NCBI GenBank assembly: GCA_004352715.1
Contig: SCFE01000080.1
Span: 1,025,523-1,089,522 of the forward strand
Direction of reading: 5' to 3'
Source of the DNA: Hofstenia miamia
Lineage: Eukaryota; Xenacoelomorpha; Acoela
Length of the DNA stretch: 64,000 bases
Shown: positions 10,071 to 23,113 of the stretch, piece by piece
How the letters are laid out: the number at the start of each line of letters is the position of its first letter
How positions within the stretch are numbered: the first letter of the stretch is position 1
Translations under genes and position numbers: made by a program
Notes under the pieces: model-generated
What the model saw: only the letters and a program-made list of their open reading frames with translations
The model's database searches: none
What the model was told of the DNA's origin: nothing

Positions 10071-12514
10071 GTGTTTTATACCAGCATCAACAAGAGAAAA
10101 TACATGCTAAATGATAATCCAATAAAAACAGATCTAAATGTTACGCAAGCACCTCCATACTTTATGAGAAAAATCAGCACTACTGCTCAGAAATTCCCTG
10201 AATGGATCATAATCTTCAAGATTTATGAATCACAAGGAGTCGCTAAAGAAAATGGTCGTGCTCAGTGTAGAATCTGTACAAGTAGATTGATAGACATATT
10301 CTGGTAACTCTGTAACGATTTCCTTTAATTAATCCATTTAACCAAATGTACAATTTCATTGATCCAGCTTTCCATTATTTCAAGGTAAATTATTATTAAC
10401 CACTTTTTTAGATCAAAAGCAGCAAGATTTTATCAGAGTCGAAACCCAACGCCAAGCACTGCAACTAAATGAGGAACCTGGAATGGTAATGGATCACCAG
10501 TTACTGTGGAAGCGATTGTGACTCACAAACAAAGCTCATGGTGCGGAGATGTGTTCTCAGGATTGTGTGTTGAATTCCCTAGCAATTTAGTATATTGATT
10601 GTTCTTGTTATTACCAACAATAGCAATAAATGAAAGCTCACAACTGTGATGCATTAGCTTATTGTAAACCCTACAGATAGATAGCCCTACATGCATAAAT
10701 AGATAACTAAGCTCTGAGGATCATAATCTTCAAAATTTATGCATCACAACAAGGAGTTGCAAAAAAATGATTGTGCTCAAAATTTTAAATGTATTGCTAA
10801 AAACATCAAAAATGCTAGAATCAACAACATGAAAAATTTCACCATTACAAACAATGATAACAATGGAAACATATGATACTAATGGCCTTGATAAAATTGA
10901 TGATAACATAATTACAAAAAATTCTGAGCAACTGAAAAAAATCAAATTGCTAATGCATACACAACCAGCTAAACAACATATTATTGATAATCAATAGCCT
11001 ATTAACATTATATCTTTGCCTTTAGAAGATGAAACACCTCTGCAGGACACCTCATCCAATGTCATCAAAGCTCTCCCAGCAGATCTCTTCTAGCAAAGCA
11101 TGGAAGCATCTCAAGTCTTAGTTAGTATAAGTGCGTCACACTCAGACTCTGAGCTGCTTTCAGTCCCTGACGTCTTCACTAGAATAAGTACACCAGGTAT
11201 GGACCCAGGGACTAGAAATGATCTGCCATCCACATCATCTATTCCAACACATCAAAAAGGGCGGATGAAAAGAGATCTCAACCACTGTTACAAATCTCTA
11301 GGATTCCACTCAAACACAAGACACTTGGAAATCTTTCACAAATTAGTACAACAATGTCTATCTCCAAAGGTGAAGTACTTAACCCCTACTTTATTGCTAT
11401 TAGATGCGTATGCTAAGTTCAAACAAACTTTCCATGAAAACACAGGATTTAACATCAGACTTCCTCATTATATCCGAAAACAGAATCAGCCACCTAGCTT
11501 CTACCTACCACAATCAATGCAGAAAAATATCTGAAAATAAGTACACTAATTTTCTATAACGCATAGATGAGAGATGAGCTCAGCAGTACTACTCATATTA
11601 AATTTGAACATAATATCACTGTCAGAAACATATACAAATTCATAAAAACAAAAAAGAGTTTAAAAAATCTCAGCAATTAACATTGATTCGAAAAACCTAT
11701 TAATAGTTTATTTCCTAAAATCAATTGACAACGATTATATAAAGATGGTCCAATGCATGAATCAAATCCTAGTTACTGCTATAATGATTAATGTCAGAGT
11801 CACATTCGTTTATATAGAAGAAATAATGAAACAATACCTGATAATGTACTGGATCTAGAAGAATACCTGGAAAACTTCCACATCATCTAGCAAACTACTC
11901 TGCAACGTACATTGGTGATACCTAAAAACAACAATACTCATCTCATATTCATTGATATTCCAGTCAACAGAAATCTGCCATTGTAACGGATCATCACCAA
12001 AAAAACAATCACAATCAATATTCTCTTACAAATTGAGACACTCAAAATTTTGATACCCACTGCATCAGATGCAAATTCTTGTTCAGCCAGTCATTACAAG
12101 TCCTTGATGATATTCACAGGCGATGGCTACAACTCAAAGCATTGAAAATGAAACCAAACAGTGGCCAAAAATAAAAATCAAATGTCCACATTGCAACTAC
12201 AGCACTACAGTTGAACGTTTACTCAACAAAATTATAACTGCTTCACGTTTTAAGGATAAAACTTCATTTTGAATTGATATATTCAAAGAAAGGCAAATAC
12301 CAGATATTCTCCCTAAACCAGCACTGTGACTGCTTAATGTCCTACTAACGTACAATCCAACTCTCCAAGTTCCCATTCCTAGAAAAAACTTGCGTGAAAA
12401 TCACAAATGAACGCTTCCCAGAAAGGTGAAAAATTTGCTCATTTGGAAATACTAATAAGTAGTTCACCACTAAAGGATCAGAAGCAGAATATTGACAGAT
12501 TTGAGAAATACCTT
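10071..12514 (+). pseudogene. degraded retroelement-like coding region, 5' part
   Basis: Scattered plus-strand frames keep protein-like composition: 10071-10307 (78 codons with a late C-x2-C, QCRICTSR), 11100-11534 (144 codons, Ser/Pro/Thr-rich then KRDLNHCYKSLGFHSNTRHL) and about 12180-12270 (KCPHCNYSTTVERLLNK, a C-x2-C zinc-finger-like piece). Stops between them are frequent. Beyond the insertion at 12523-13764 the region continues with a fragment resembling the end of a reverse transcriptase. Together this suggests an old non-LTR retroelement or a related selfish gene, but the family cannot be named. Confidence 0.3.
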
Positions 12515-13772
12515 CCTAAACTGGGTCTGTCTCACTTCCCCCAAGTCTGACGTCACAAAATAATTAATACCGTTAAAGACACAATTTCAATGAAATTGTA
12601 ATTATATATTTGAATAAATATATTCATTCCTTTAAACTCTATTTTGATTAGTTTTCTATGTAGTTTAGATTGCTGAAATAGGGAATTATAAGTAAATATA
12701 TGTAAATATGTTCTATAATTTGCATTTAGTAAACATTTAGAAATCCTTCAAAAATCTGTTTAGATTTAAAATAGAAATTTAATTATGTTGATTATTTTTG
12801 TAGTTTGGAATTTTTTATAATAGGTAATAATTTTTTCAGCGTTCATTCGTTATTTGTTTGCTAATTTTTTATTATATATCTGATAGATTTCCCGATCAGA
12901 TAGCATTCGTTGTTTGTCCTGACAGACTATTCTAATCTTTTTTGCAGTAATCGAGAGTTGTTTATAACTTTGAAAATGTTGAATGTAATTTTTTTATATG
13001 TATTTTACTAGAATGTAGAATTAGCCTGGCAACAATGAGTGGGAGTCAGCGCTCTCATGACACCCCTGCATTAAAAGCAGTTAATACTTGAGTATATTAC
13101 TCGAGGGGGACCAGGAATCTGGAAAAATCGTAATAATGCATCACATTGGTTTGCTATTTACAAATACAATACAGAAATTTATATCATCCAGGTGTTAAAC
13201 AAAAATCGCTAATGTTTCTGATTTTTATTTTATACTGGTACGCCTGCAGGTATATTATTCCAAATTTTTGTTTACAAAAGTAACGGAGCATTTCAAAAAG
13301 CAGATCCGACAAGATTTAAACCTGTAATTTCCGTATTAGAAACGGCTGTGTTGTCTTACACTACGAATCTGTAAAATACTTTTTAGAAATAGATAAGCTA
13401 CCCGAAATTACTCAGAAGTAAATATGACACAAAACAAATATTAGCTATGAATTATGAAATTACACAGAACAAGGCATGCTAACGCAATTCTTTAATCATC
13501 AGGTTAGATCTAAACAGTGTCGGGGTAAAATATACATATATAATATGTAAATAGTCAGTGCTTATAATTATAGCACATATTTACATTTATTTACTTGTAA
13601 TTCCATATTTCAGCAATCTTAATTACATAAAAAAACTAATCAAAATAGAGTTCAAAGAAATACATATATTTATTCAAATATATAATTCAATTTCATTGAA
13701 ATTGTGTCCGCTAACGGTATTTAATATTTTGTGACGTCAGACTTTGGGGAAGTGAGACAGACCCCCTAAACT
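12515..13772. mobile_element. Merlin-like DNA element with ~200-bp inverted repeats and 8-bp target duplication
   Basis: The left end (12523) and the inward-read right end (13764) both begin GGGTCTGTCTCACTTCCCC, and the match continues with small differences through AGTCTGACGTCACAAAAT for about 200 bp. The flanks are an exact 8-bp direct repeat, CCTAAACT (12515-12522 and 13765-13772). A GG-CTGTCTC terminus with an 8-9 bp duplication is characteristic of Merlin and its bacterial relatives IS1016/IS1595. The 1,242-bp element encodes no transposase I can see, so it looks non-autonomous. The empty site can be reconstructed and lies within the degraded retroelement-like region. Confidence 0.85.
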
Positions 13773-14400
13773 GATAAACTATGAAAACCTTTTTGGGTAC
13801 CTTTCACTGATCATCATTCAAAACAAGCTAGGACTACATGAAAAAGAAATCAACATCTTTCATCATTACACCATAACGCACATGTGGGGCGCAATGTAAG
13901 AGACTCACTACAATATGGGCATGGACACCAACTTGCTGCTCACCACAGAAATGCTACAAGAGCGTCTGCCCCACTCTGCAAAATTATATCCAAAATTGCA
14001 GAAATCATAACATTACGGATAAGAACTTGTCTCTCTACTCATACATTCCGTTGGAACAGAAAATTCGTATGCCTGATGCCAATTGCATTCATGTAAAAGA
14101 AGTTGAGTCCTTTAAATACCTCGGAATTATTATTTTCAAAAGCAACTCAATAATTTGAGAAAATGGCAATATCGATTAAACAAATTTACTTAATTTCTCA
14201 AAAACTTCAAACTAGATCGAAAATTCAAATAATTAAATCATTTCAACGCTGTCAACATCGTCTACCTTGATATGGACCGACAATTTCTAAAAAACATCCA
14301 GATATAACTAAATGGTATTATCAAAGAAGTTATCAATTATCGCTTTGATAAGAATACGGAATGAACACAAGAGTCAAACCAGAGATATAAGAGAGCCGGA
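13773..14400 (+). pseudogene. degraded retroelement-like coding region, 3' part
   Basis: A plus-strand frame of about 13905-14150 reads through LYSYIPLEQKIRMPDANCIH to VKEVESFKYLGIII. The FKYLGIII phrase is the motif that follows the catalytic box in many non-LTR reverse transcriptases. No YADD box was found upstream, presumably lost. Stops follow within 50 bases. Confidence 0.35.
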
Positions 14401-15986
14401 TCTTTGTGGGCCTAAAATTTTAATTGCTCAGCCCTGCTTTTTCGACAACAAATCAATCCTAAATAAATAAAATTTTACACATTCTATTATTGCAAAATAA
14501 TAATTTGCAAGTGAGCATGGTTCTAAAACATAAAATGAAATTTCGGCCCTAAACTGGCCTTCAATATAAACCAACATTGCAATACTTTAATTTAAATACA
14601 AAACAACAATGTAATGGCATCACCAACTAATTATAAATTTAATTTTAGAAAGCGTTTCACGCCAACTTTGTTAACACTATTCAATACAACAGGTTCAGTA
14701 GTTTATTAATGTTTATTATATTTTGCTATATGCAGTTCGTTTCTGTTATGATATTTATACAATTTCAATACATATTTAGAAAAAAACTAATAGTTTCAGT
14801 CTTATTTCAACCCGGTTTTAACATTAAATATCTTAGACCAATCCAAAAGGGTACATCCTTTATTACTCGAGTACTTATATTTTATTTTCAACATTTTTAA
14901 ACATACGATTGTGTATTTTTTTGCTATAGCCAAATTTGTACATAAAAAATGAATTTTTTGAAACACGGAACAAAACAATTTAGATTAAAATATGTTAGTA
15001 TTACTCTCTGACACAATGTCCATAAGCTTTTATTTGGGCATCAACGACATTGAGACATTTTTTTCAGTGAATGGAAGAAACCATCATTTAATGCAGTGAA
15101 AATTTTTTGTGAACCTTCAGCTAATCACAGTTTTGATTTTTTAAGATATGTGGTTTGTGTGCAATTTTGCACTCCCAATAAAATTAGTGTTATTCGGGTA
15201 TTGTTGCCGTTTTCAACACGTCAGAAAAGTATTCCTCATGAAACCAAGTTCTATTAACTGTCAAAATACACTCTGTTATTCTAAATATTTTTATAAGTAC
15301 AGTATCGGCATTTCTTACACCTAAGTGTATTCGAACGGTTAGATGTCTGTTTGAATACATTGCTGGTAACATGTACATATATGTCTTTTCTTGAATTGTG
15401 TTTTAGAATGAAAGAATTTCAAAATTTTGGAACATTACTGTTTGGTAAGCTTCTAATTACATATCTGTTATATAAAATACATAATGCACTCTGTTTCCAG
15501 ATTTGCCGTTATGTGAGTTTTTCAAACAACAGCAAAAGCCTGTTGTGTCGCACAACATACACAACAGAACCCAACAGAGTACTAATTACACAATGCTTAA
15601 AATTTGGGTAATATTTCAAATAATTTTGTACTTAATGGAAACTAATATATAAGACAATATGCATGATTTGAATTTTAAGATATCCACTAAAACAACGTGT
15701 TTTGTAAATATGTCAAGTATCAATATATTAAGAAATGAAAAGAATATGAACACATTTTCATACAATTTCAAAATGCCTGATTCAATAATGCAGCTAAATA
15801 TGAAAAGCGATGAATATTTTTGTAGCATTTATATGCTTTCTATGAAGCTATTAGTACATTATAATCTTGTGTAAGATATAATACGATTTGTTATATAGCA
15901 AGTAATGCTTACAAACACTATGATCTAAGACAAATATAATGTAGGACATATTTGAATGAAAACAATGAGCAATGATTCGAATAAAA
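14401..15986. other. AT-rich region, no supported gene
   Basis: Only short frames of AT-driven composition occur. No terminal repeats or known protein fragments were seen. Confidence 0.5.
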
Positions 15987-15987
15987 A

Positions 15988-15998
15988 GCATCATCATT

Positions 15999-16066
<68 letters not shown>

Positions 16067-16067
16067 T
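15988..16067. repeat. (CAT)n microsatellite
   Basis: About 25 trinucleotide units with minor interruptions (CATCATTATCATC...). It gives an artefactual poly-Met frame on the minus strand. Confidence 0.97.
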
Positions 16068-17400
16068 GTCCTCCTCATTGTCCTCCTCATTAACATCAAC
16101 AAAATTTCTATATTTATTACAACTACTAATAGCACTGTGGAAAATTAACAGTAAACAGGTGAGAAGACCAAGCGAATTTTAATCTCAGAAAAATAAGTGG
16201 GTTTGTGCTCTAATCCAGCTCTCGCAAGCCCAAAAAAGCAAGGTCTGAAGGATTTGCAAAGATTGAGACCTACTCAACTTGTTAAGAGTTCTTTGTTAAA
16301 TCTACATGTTATATATAAGCCAAAGTATGTCTGAAAATATAATACCGCACATATAGTTTTATTTTACTAAAGACAAACCAGGCCAAACTCAGCGCTTCAT
16401 TAAAATTCCATGCGAGTCTCAACCTTTGGTTACCCAGCTCTCTGCTAAAACTGTATTTGCGAAAGGATATTAACCATTAAAATCATAGTGTATCCATATG
16501 ATTTCTTTTGGTTTTCATCACATTTTCAAAAATTTTCGATATCCTTTGTACTTCGTGAACTAACTTGTATGATAGGTAAGTTCTAAAACTAGAGAACACC
16601 TAAAAGTAAATAGTAGTGCAATATTTGGTTTGTTTTTGAATTTTTTGACAATTTCTGTTCAAATACAAATCTTATATTTAAAATTCTTTAGTCAAGTTAA
16701 AATAATTGGGTAAAAAAAATTTTGAAAATATATTTTAATTCTACTATTTTTTCAACATTTTGAAAATCACATTTATATTAGTGACCTACGTAATTGTATT
16801 ATACTTTCTTTATTAACATTGCATAAATATCGAGCATTGTTAGTAAACTTGAAAATAAAAACCATAATATATAGATCCAATATATTTTGGATAAAGGCTA
16901 AATTGGTAATTTCGTAAGGTTTGATTTGCATGCTCAATGCAACACACGGGGGGGGGGGCTGGTCAAGCAGTAAGGTAATTTAATTTTGACTGTTAATATG
17001 AATGCCACTCATGCAATGAAGATTTATTTTTCTATTGAAATGTGTTAAGTGTGAGTCTTCGGTGGGCTCATCAATGCGACAGAAAATATATTTTGAGAAA
17101 TTGTTTTTTCTTTGATATTTAAATGTATATATTATATTAATCGTAACGTACTGTTCCTCTATGAAAATTCGTATACGGTGAATGTTGTATTGTTTCAGAG
17201 TTCATCACCAAATACTCTCTTAGTAAAAGTAATTCAATTTCAAATTAAGAAATGAATTGGTGCAACATGGTAACGGAATTTCAATTGTTCAACAGGTCGT
17301 AAAGCCGGTCATATGTTAGTTTCTACCTTTATTCATCATTGTATTGATGTCAATATTAGTTAGCTTTTAAGCCGATATATTTATGTACAGGGGAACTACG

Positions 17401-17402
<2 letters not shown>
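16068..17402. other. AT-rich non-coding sequence
   Basis: Contains a G10 homopolymer run near 16949-16958. No coding fragment recognised. Confidence 0.45.

Positions 17403-17450
<48 letters not shown>
17403..17450. repeat. (TA)n microsatellite
   Basis: About 24 uninterrupted TA dinucleotides. Confidence 0.97.
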
Positions 17451-17451
<1 letters not shown>

Positions 17452-18321
17452 CGCGTTATATAGGTTCATCAGATAATTACATAAAATATGATTTAGCTTA
17501 GCAGATAGCAATAACAATTTTTTAGTCCCCCCGACCACCACAGTCCTTCAATAGCTACGGTAGGTAGCACTCGACAATTCCCAATAAATACCTAGCTTAG
17601 ACTAACAATAAGTCAGTAGTACATTTGGCAGGGCTTATAAAATTCTTGAAAAACACGGTGAAAGCTGTTAATCTCTAAATTACATAGACTGATTAAACTA
17701 ATGACAAATGTCAGATTTCATTCAGTGCCTATTAAGCTACCTGAGGCGGCTGAATCTGTACCCAGAACATGTACGAGTATTAGAACCAGAGGCGCACCTA
17801 GAGGAGGGGCGAACTGGGAAACGTTCCCCTCAACAAAACAAAGATGCTTCCATTCCTCATGAAATTTATGCCTATGACAATCATAGTACACACACACACA
17901 TATATATATATATATATTGATTTATTGTGAGCGGAGTAGGCAATATTTAATTGATGTTGCACTTATTGCAAAAATTGGAAATCCATTAATCTATTGAATA
18001 ATTTCAAAAAATGTATTGCTTAGGAAGAAGAATTGCGAATAATTGCCAATTTTTTTCAACTTCACTAAAAACAATCTCAAGTGCGTTTACAGTTGAAACA
18101 TAAATATAAGTCCCGATTCGAAAAGCAATATTGACCGTTTTCTATATTCTTTAAATTGTTTTGAAATATAGTGAAGTATATATCAATGCTAATAAATAAA
18201 ATAGAGAATTATGGTATTATATTCAAATTATGGCAAGATACAAAATGTAACTAAAGGTACTTCGTGGTAGCACAGCCTTAATACGGAATTATTCTCGTCC
18301 TGTCTTTTCTTCTGTTAACAG

Positions 18322-18385
18322 GAGTTGAATTCAAAGATGGACCTGCGCTAGGCCAAGGTTGGACTGAGCTAATTGAAAAGATAAG
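18322..18385 (+). CDS. possible internal exon, unknown protein
   Basis: A pyrimidine-rich tract (TTCTCGTCCTGTCTTTTCTT) ends in an AG acceptor at 18320-18321. It is followed by 64 bases in frame (GA + 20 codons + AG) and then a GTGAAA donor at 18386. The codons read VEFKDGPALGQGWTELIEKI. The strong acceptor, good donor and non-repetitive, Gly/Pro-containing peptide make this one of the more exon-like segments in the window. I do not recognise the protein and no neighbouring exon could be joined with confidence. Confidence 0.35.
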
Positions 18386-19303
18386 GTGAAATTGAAAAAA
18401 TAGACTATTACAAAACATTTGTAGTGAATGCTATATGATTTCTTAAACGTTTTGAAGTTGTGCATTAGTATCATATACTCTTGAAAAACTCCATTTAGAT
18501 TTGATTAGAAGTTTCCAACATACCCAACTTTAGTATAGCAGACGCAAAATTGTAGAAAGTTTGTTAACAAGTGCCATAAAAATGGAATTAAATGGGTTGG
18601 TCCAAATTCAGGCCAAGCCTAAATTTTCTGATTTTAGTTATTAAGAGCTAAGAAGAAATGACATTTCTAAAGATTCCCCTAGCAGAAAGGAATGAAATGC
18701 AATCAGGAACAGCTAATAGAGCTGCAGTCTGCGTTCAAAACTCGCATCACCGACTGAACAATGGCGCACATGAGTGTGTTAGCCATTATTGTCTTACAAT
18801 TTCAACCAAAAATGAAGTTATAGGTTATGATTTTAAATAAAAATGTTTGTAAAAAATAGCACTACAAATAAGTATTGTAGTTCAGGTAGAGAGTCACATA
18901 CAACAAGTATTATATGATTGAATGTCATGAAAAACAATTGAAAAAATATGCTTTCTTCTTCACAACATTAAGTATCTTACACAAAAAACGTTTTTGACTG
19001 ACTTGAAAAAACATGAAAACATGATAACAGAATGTCCAAATCATGTATTTATTTCAACCAGAAAAATCGGTTAGACCCACTTGGTGACTTTATCACTTGT
19101 ATTAATTACTAACTAGTATTTACAGATTGTATATCCACAGATAAATAGATAGCCGCACAAAAACATTGTTGAAATTCAAGAGCTAGAAGAAAACTTAATA
19201 AATGAAAAACAAAATCTCTTTTAACTATAAATCTTGATTACAATTAAACCATAGAAGGTGAGATGAAAACAAGATATATTCTAGGAACTAGAAAATCAGA
19301 GGT
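18386..19303. other. non-coding sequence
   Basis: No coding fragment or repeat termini seen. If the preceding exon is real, this would be intronic. Confidence 0.4.
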
Positions 19304-19304
19304 T

Positions 19305-19738
19305 CTAAGAAATATGCAGAAGAAAAATATTGCTTGAATTCTATTTTTCTTTCTACATGCTAACACTTAAAAAACTCAAAATTCAACACAACACTACATG
19401 TTCTGCTGTTTTGTGCTTTGTTGTGTATACAACACACAATGGGAAGCCTGCTATATTTAGCATAAGGTACATCTTGGTTCATACGAGTGACTTAGTACGC
19501 ATTCTCTTGACGAAAGTGCTTTAAGCCGAGCATCTTCTTGGCATATGATCTTAGATGCATCTATCAAAATTTATGAGTGTATTCAAACGAGCGTTTATTA
19601 TGTACTTGATACATTTATTTTATTATGATCATTCGTTTGGTGCACATCTACTTGTTTACCTAAAATGATGCGCGCAATTATAATATGGACGGGCGGGAAT
19701 GGGTAAGCATAATTGAATTCTACGTTATGTGTATTTAA
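19305..19738. repeat. duplicated block, copy 1 (empty piggyBac site)
   Basis: Virtually identical to 19740-20175. It ends at ...GTATTTAA, after which a single N follows. The second copy continues from the same TTAA into a piggyBac-type MITE. Confidence 0.9.
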
Positions 19739-19739
19739 N

Positions 19740-20175
19740 TTCTAAGAAATATGCAGAAGAAAAATATTGCTTGAATTCTATTTTTCTTTCTACATGCTAA
19801 CACTTAAAAAACTCAAAATTCAACACAACACTACATGTTCTGCTGTTTTGTGCTTTGTTGTGTATACAACACACAATGGGAAGCCTGCTATATTTAGCAT
19901 AAGGTACATCTTGGTTCATACGAGTGACTTAGTACGCATTCTCTTGACGAAAGTGCTTTAAGCCGAGCATCTTCTTGGCATATGATCTTAGATGCATCTA
20001 TCAAAATTTATGAGTGTATTCAAACGAGCGTTTATTATGTACTTGATACATTTATTTTATTATGATCATTCGTTTGGTGCACATCTACTTGTTTACCTAA
20101 AATGATGCGCGCAATTATAATATGGACGGGCGGGAATGGGTAAGCATAATTGAATTCTACGTTATGTGTATTTAA
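19740..20175. repeat. duplicated block, copy 2
   Basis: Second copy of 19305-19738, in the same orientation and with no obvious substitution, directly followed by the MITE at 20172. Confidence 0.9.
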
Positions 20176-20369
20176 CACATTGACTGCCATGTATCCATAT
20201 ATTGGATACATGTTATATCCCAAATTTGCCTCGTATCCATATAATTATTTCAGATGTTTTTATTTGTGGACTTTTAAAAGGCGATCAATGATATTTTGAC
20301 ATGGAATGTATTAAAAAATTGGGCCTATTGTTCATATCAAGGATTTGGCTGTGGCAGTCAATGTGTTAA
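20172..20369. mobile_element. piggyBac-type MITE
   Basis: TTAA at 20172-20175 followed by CACATTGACTGCCA, and the inward-read right end gives the same 14 bases before TTAA at 20366-20369. TTAA target duplication with short CA-starting inverted termini is diagnostic of piggyBac. The roughly 190-bp interior is non-coding and includes an ATATATTGGATACA-type inverted motif. Confidence 0.88.
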
Positions 20370-22890
20370 AACGATTTTTTCAAAATATAAAAATAAATAA
20401 TAATTCGCAATAATTACCATATAATGAAATTGAATTTTGTTTGAAATTCTAGTAACAACCCTTAAATTAATAGCAGCGGAAATATTTCATTTTCGGGAAG
20501 GGACGGGTATTGGTTTAGTTTGAGTCCATACATAATATAGTTATCATTGCTATATTATTAACATATGCCTAAGAACAGGCTTGGGAATTGTTGGAAGACA
20601 GTAAAATTTTCTATATTTATTTCAATTTTCTTAACTATGTTTGTAAGACTTTGTTGTACAGCTATATCTTGTGGATGTTTTGGAAATAGACTATTAAATC
20701 TACTGATGGTGTTTTTTGAAACAGTTTCACACTAATGGTAAATAGAAAACATTAAAATTGCAGCTATAAGTAAATTTAAAAAACAGAATAGAGATAGAGT
20801 AGTCTACGTTAATATTTAAATAACCTTTTTTATCGGAATTCGTCATTAGCTAATCCTCCAAAAACTACTGTAATTTATAACATTTTGTTTGGGTAAAATT
20901 CTATCATAAAGATAAATAAAAGCTAACTTGGTAAATTTATTTTGTATTCAAAAACTTTATTTCAGTATTCCTTCATTGAAAAAGCTCATTTAAAGTCAGT
21001 TGCCTACAAATAATAATCCAAAGATGAGAAAACGCTGGTCAATTTTAAAGGAATCCTATAGCCATGACTTTCCCATCAATGAAATGCTGTTGAATACTAC
21101 CTTTAGTCTGATTGCAAAGGACAGCGTGTTACCATTATGTGGAAAAATTTGCGGCTCAACCTTCGTGTCAGTTGTTGTATGAGATGGTTTTGGACATCAT
21201 TGATTGGATTGGGTCAATAATTAGCCGAGTCTGGTTGAATCAGATTATTAATTAGCGGGTCTGGCCAAAACCCCATATTCAGGATGTACATTCACTGAAA
21301 TTTTAGTTTAAATGATCGGATCTTTCGTTGATCTTACTTCAACTGGCTTTGTTATAGTTATATTAAATATGACACAAAATAAAAAGAAAAAAGGCTTTTG
21401 TTATTATTACGACCCTGGTCGGGTTTGAAACTCTTTAGTCTGGGTTGGGTATGAAATTGTTAGGGTAGGCTTGCAGGCTTCTTTGTGAGCATAGCTCCCT
21501 AATATATTTTTTAAATTGTTGCTGTAAAAAGAATGGATAATTCTTAAAAAATGCAGGAAATCCTAGACGACTGAGCAGTCGACGATTTTAGTACATCAGC
21601 TGCCATGTAATGTAAATGCTGGCAGCGCAATCTTTTAGAGACCAGTCAGTTAGTGTTTTGCGCTTTCAGAATTAATGCTGCCCATTTATCTCCTTATCCT
21701 GATGCCGCCCGCCCGCCCTGTGGAGTTGTCTGGGCAGGCCCGTCCCCCTGCTATCCAACGATAAATAAGCAAAAGTTTGTAAATTTTTGTTAATCATAAC
21801 CCTCACAACCTTTTTTATGTACGTTGGTTTCACAAAAATGGGGGGGGGGTAAAAATACCGCAAGCTTTTTTTCATATTGCCATGAAATTTGGCCATGAAG
21901 TACCATGGGATAAAGAACTTGAAAAAATTCCAAAAAAACATTTTTATCTAGACATTTTTGGTGACATCGGAATTTTTTGCAAACAATTTGGTAAAATTGC
22001 TAAGAAAAGTCCTTTGTCAAAATGGTTATTATTTTTGGCAATTTTGAATCTTTTTCTATTTAAATCACAATAGTAATAACTTAAGATATTAATTTCTAGT
22101 CATTAATGCTGATGTCAACATTTTTTTGTTTTGGCGAGTTATTCTTATATTTCTACATTAAAATAAATGTTAATCGCCGCTAACAAAATCGTCAAAATTC
22201 CTTGACAAACAATGCCTTCACCCTAAAATTTTCATAGAATATGTAAAACTAAATTTAATTCAGTGAAAAGTTCAACCAACCTTTCCAATTTTATTTAAAA
22301 AAGTTATTAATAGAAATTCACATGGAGTAAATTTACCCTTGTGAAAAATAGAGTTAACAGGCACAAAATTTCTTATGACACTTTAAAATTTGTGACTTTT
22401 ATCAGTCATCAAATCAAGCTAAAATGCAGCAAGCCATAACTACACACTGAAATTGAAAAACCTGATTTGAATTAAAAATTTTATATGATGCAAGTGCAAA
22501 ATATTGTTTTTCAATACATTTACAAATTCTTTTGAATTCACTGCATTTGGGTTAATTTGCATGCACTCTTGGAAAATTTTCAAGTAATTCTATTTTAAAT
22601 TTTTTCATATTTTTGCAAAAAGACAACCCAAGCCCTGCCCAGCCCACTCCATATCTATCACCGTGTATAATAGTTCTTGTGAATTTAATTATTTGCAAAT
22701 ATGGTAGCTTGAAAAAAAATGTTTGATCTAGCTTAATGTGCTGCTTTGCATACATAAAAATATAGTTGCAGAAAATGGAACATTTGTTCTTTCAAATTGA
22801 AGTAAGCTATGCAATTTTCTAATCTTATTTTCAATGTTCTGGGGTATTTGAGGATACAGCTGTTCCTAAGCTTTTTATCGGGGTTTTAAA
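20370..22890. other. non-coding sequence with possible MITE remnants
   Basis: A segment at about 21195-21480 has repeated GGGTC/GGTC-rich phrases (GAGTCTGGTTGAATCAG, GCGGGTCTGGCC, GACCCTGGTCGGGTTTGAAA), resembling hAT-type MITEs such as the one at about 53080. A possible terminal exon follows a TTATTTCAG acceptor near 20964 (YSFIEKAHLKSVAYK then stop), with very weak support. A G10 run lies at 21841-21850. Confidence 0.3.
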
Positions 22891-23113
22891 GCCGAAAGGT
22901 GCCAACTTGCAATAATACTAATAATGGTAAATCAACAGTTATCACCATTTTGCCCTAAATGACTTTACATTTGTCACTAAGTTGCTTCAATTAATTTTTG
23001 AATGAGTCATCAAAGGGCAAAATACAGTACAGAAAACATTGTATAAGGTGTATAGTGTTACGTTATATATGGTTAACTCCAAAATTTTATTTTTGAAGTT
23101 GGCAACTTTTGGC
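22891..23113. mobile_element. fold-back MITE
   Basis: Outer termini GCCGAAAGGTGCCAACTT (22891-22908) and, read inward from the right, GCCAAAAGTTGCCAACTT (ending 23113) match at 16 of 18 positions. Inside, TTTTGCCCT...ATGACT and AGTCAT...AAGGGCAAAA form a second, nested inverted repeat, so the 223 bp can fold into a long imperfect hairpin. The target duplication is unclear. No coding sequence. Confidence 0.65.

Noticed and set aside
15851-16135. Minus-strand poly-Met protein
   Set aside because: It is only the translation of the (CAT)n microsatellite.
17356-17541. YIYIYI-repeat protein
   Set aside because: Translation of a (TA)n tract; the same applies to frames around 24900, 25800, 37200 and 39100.
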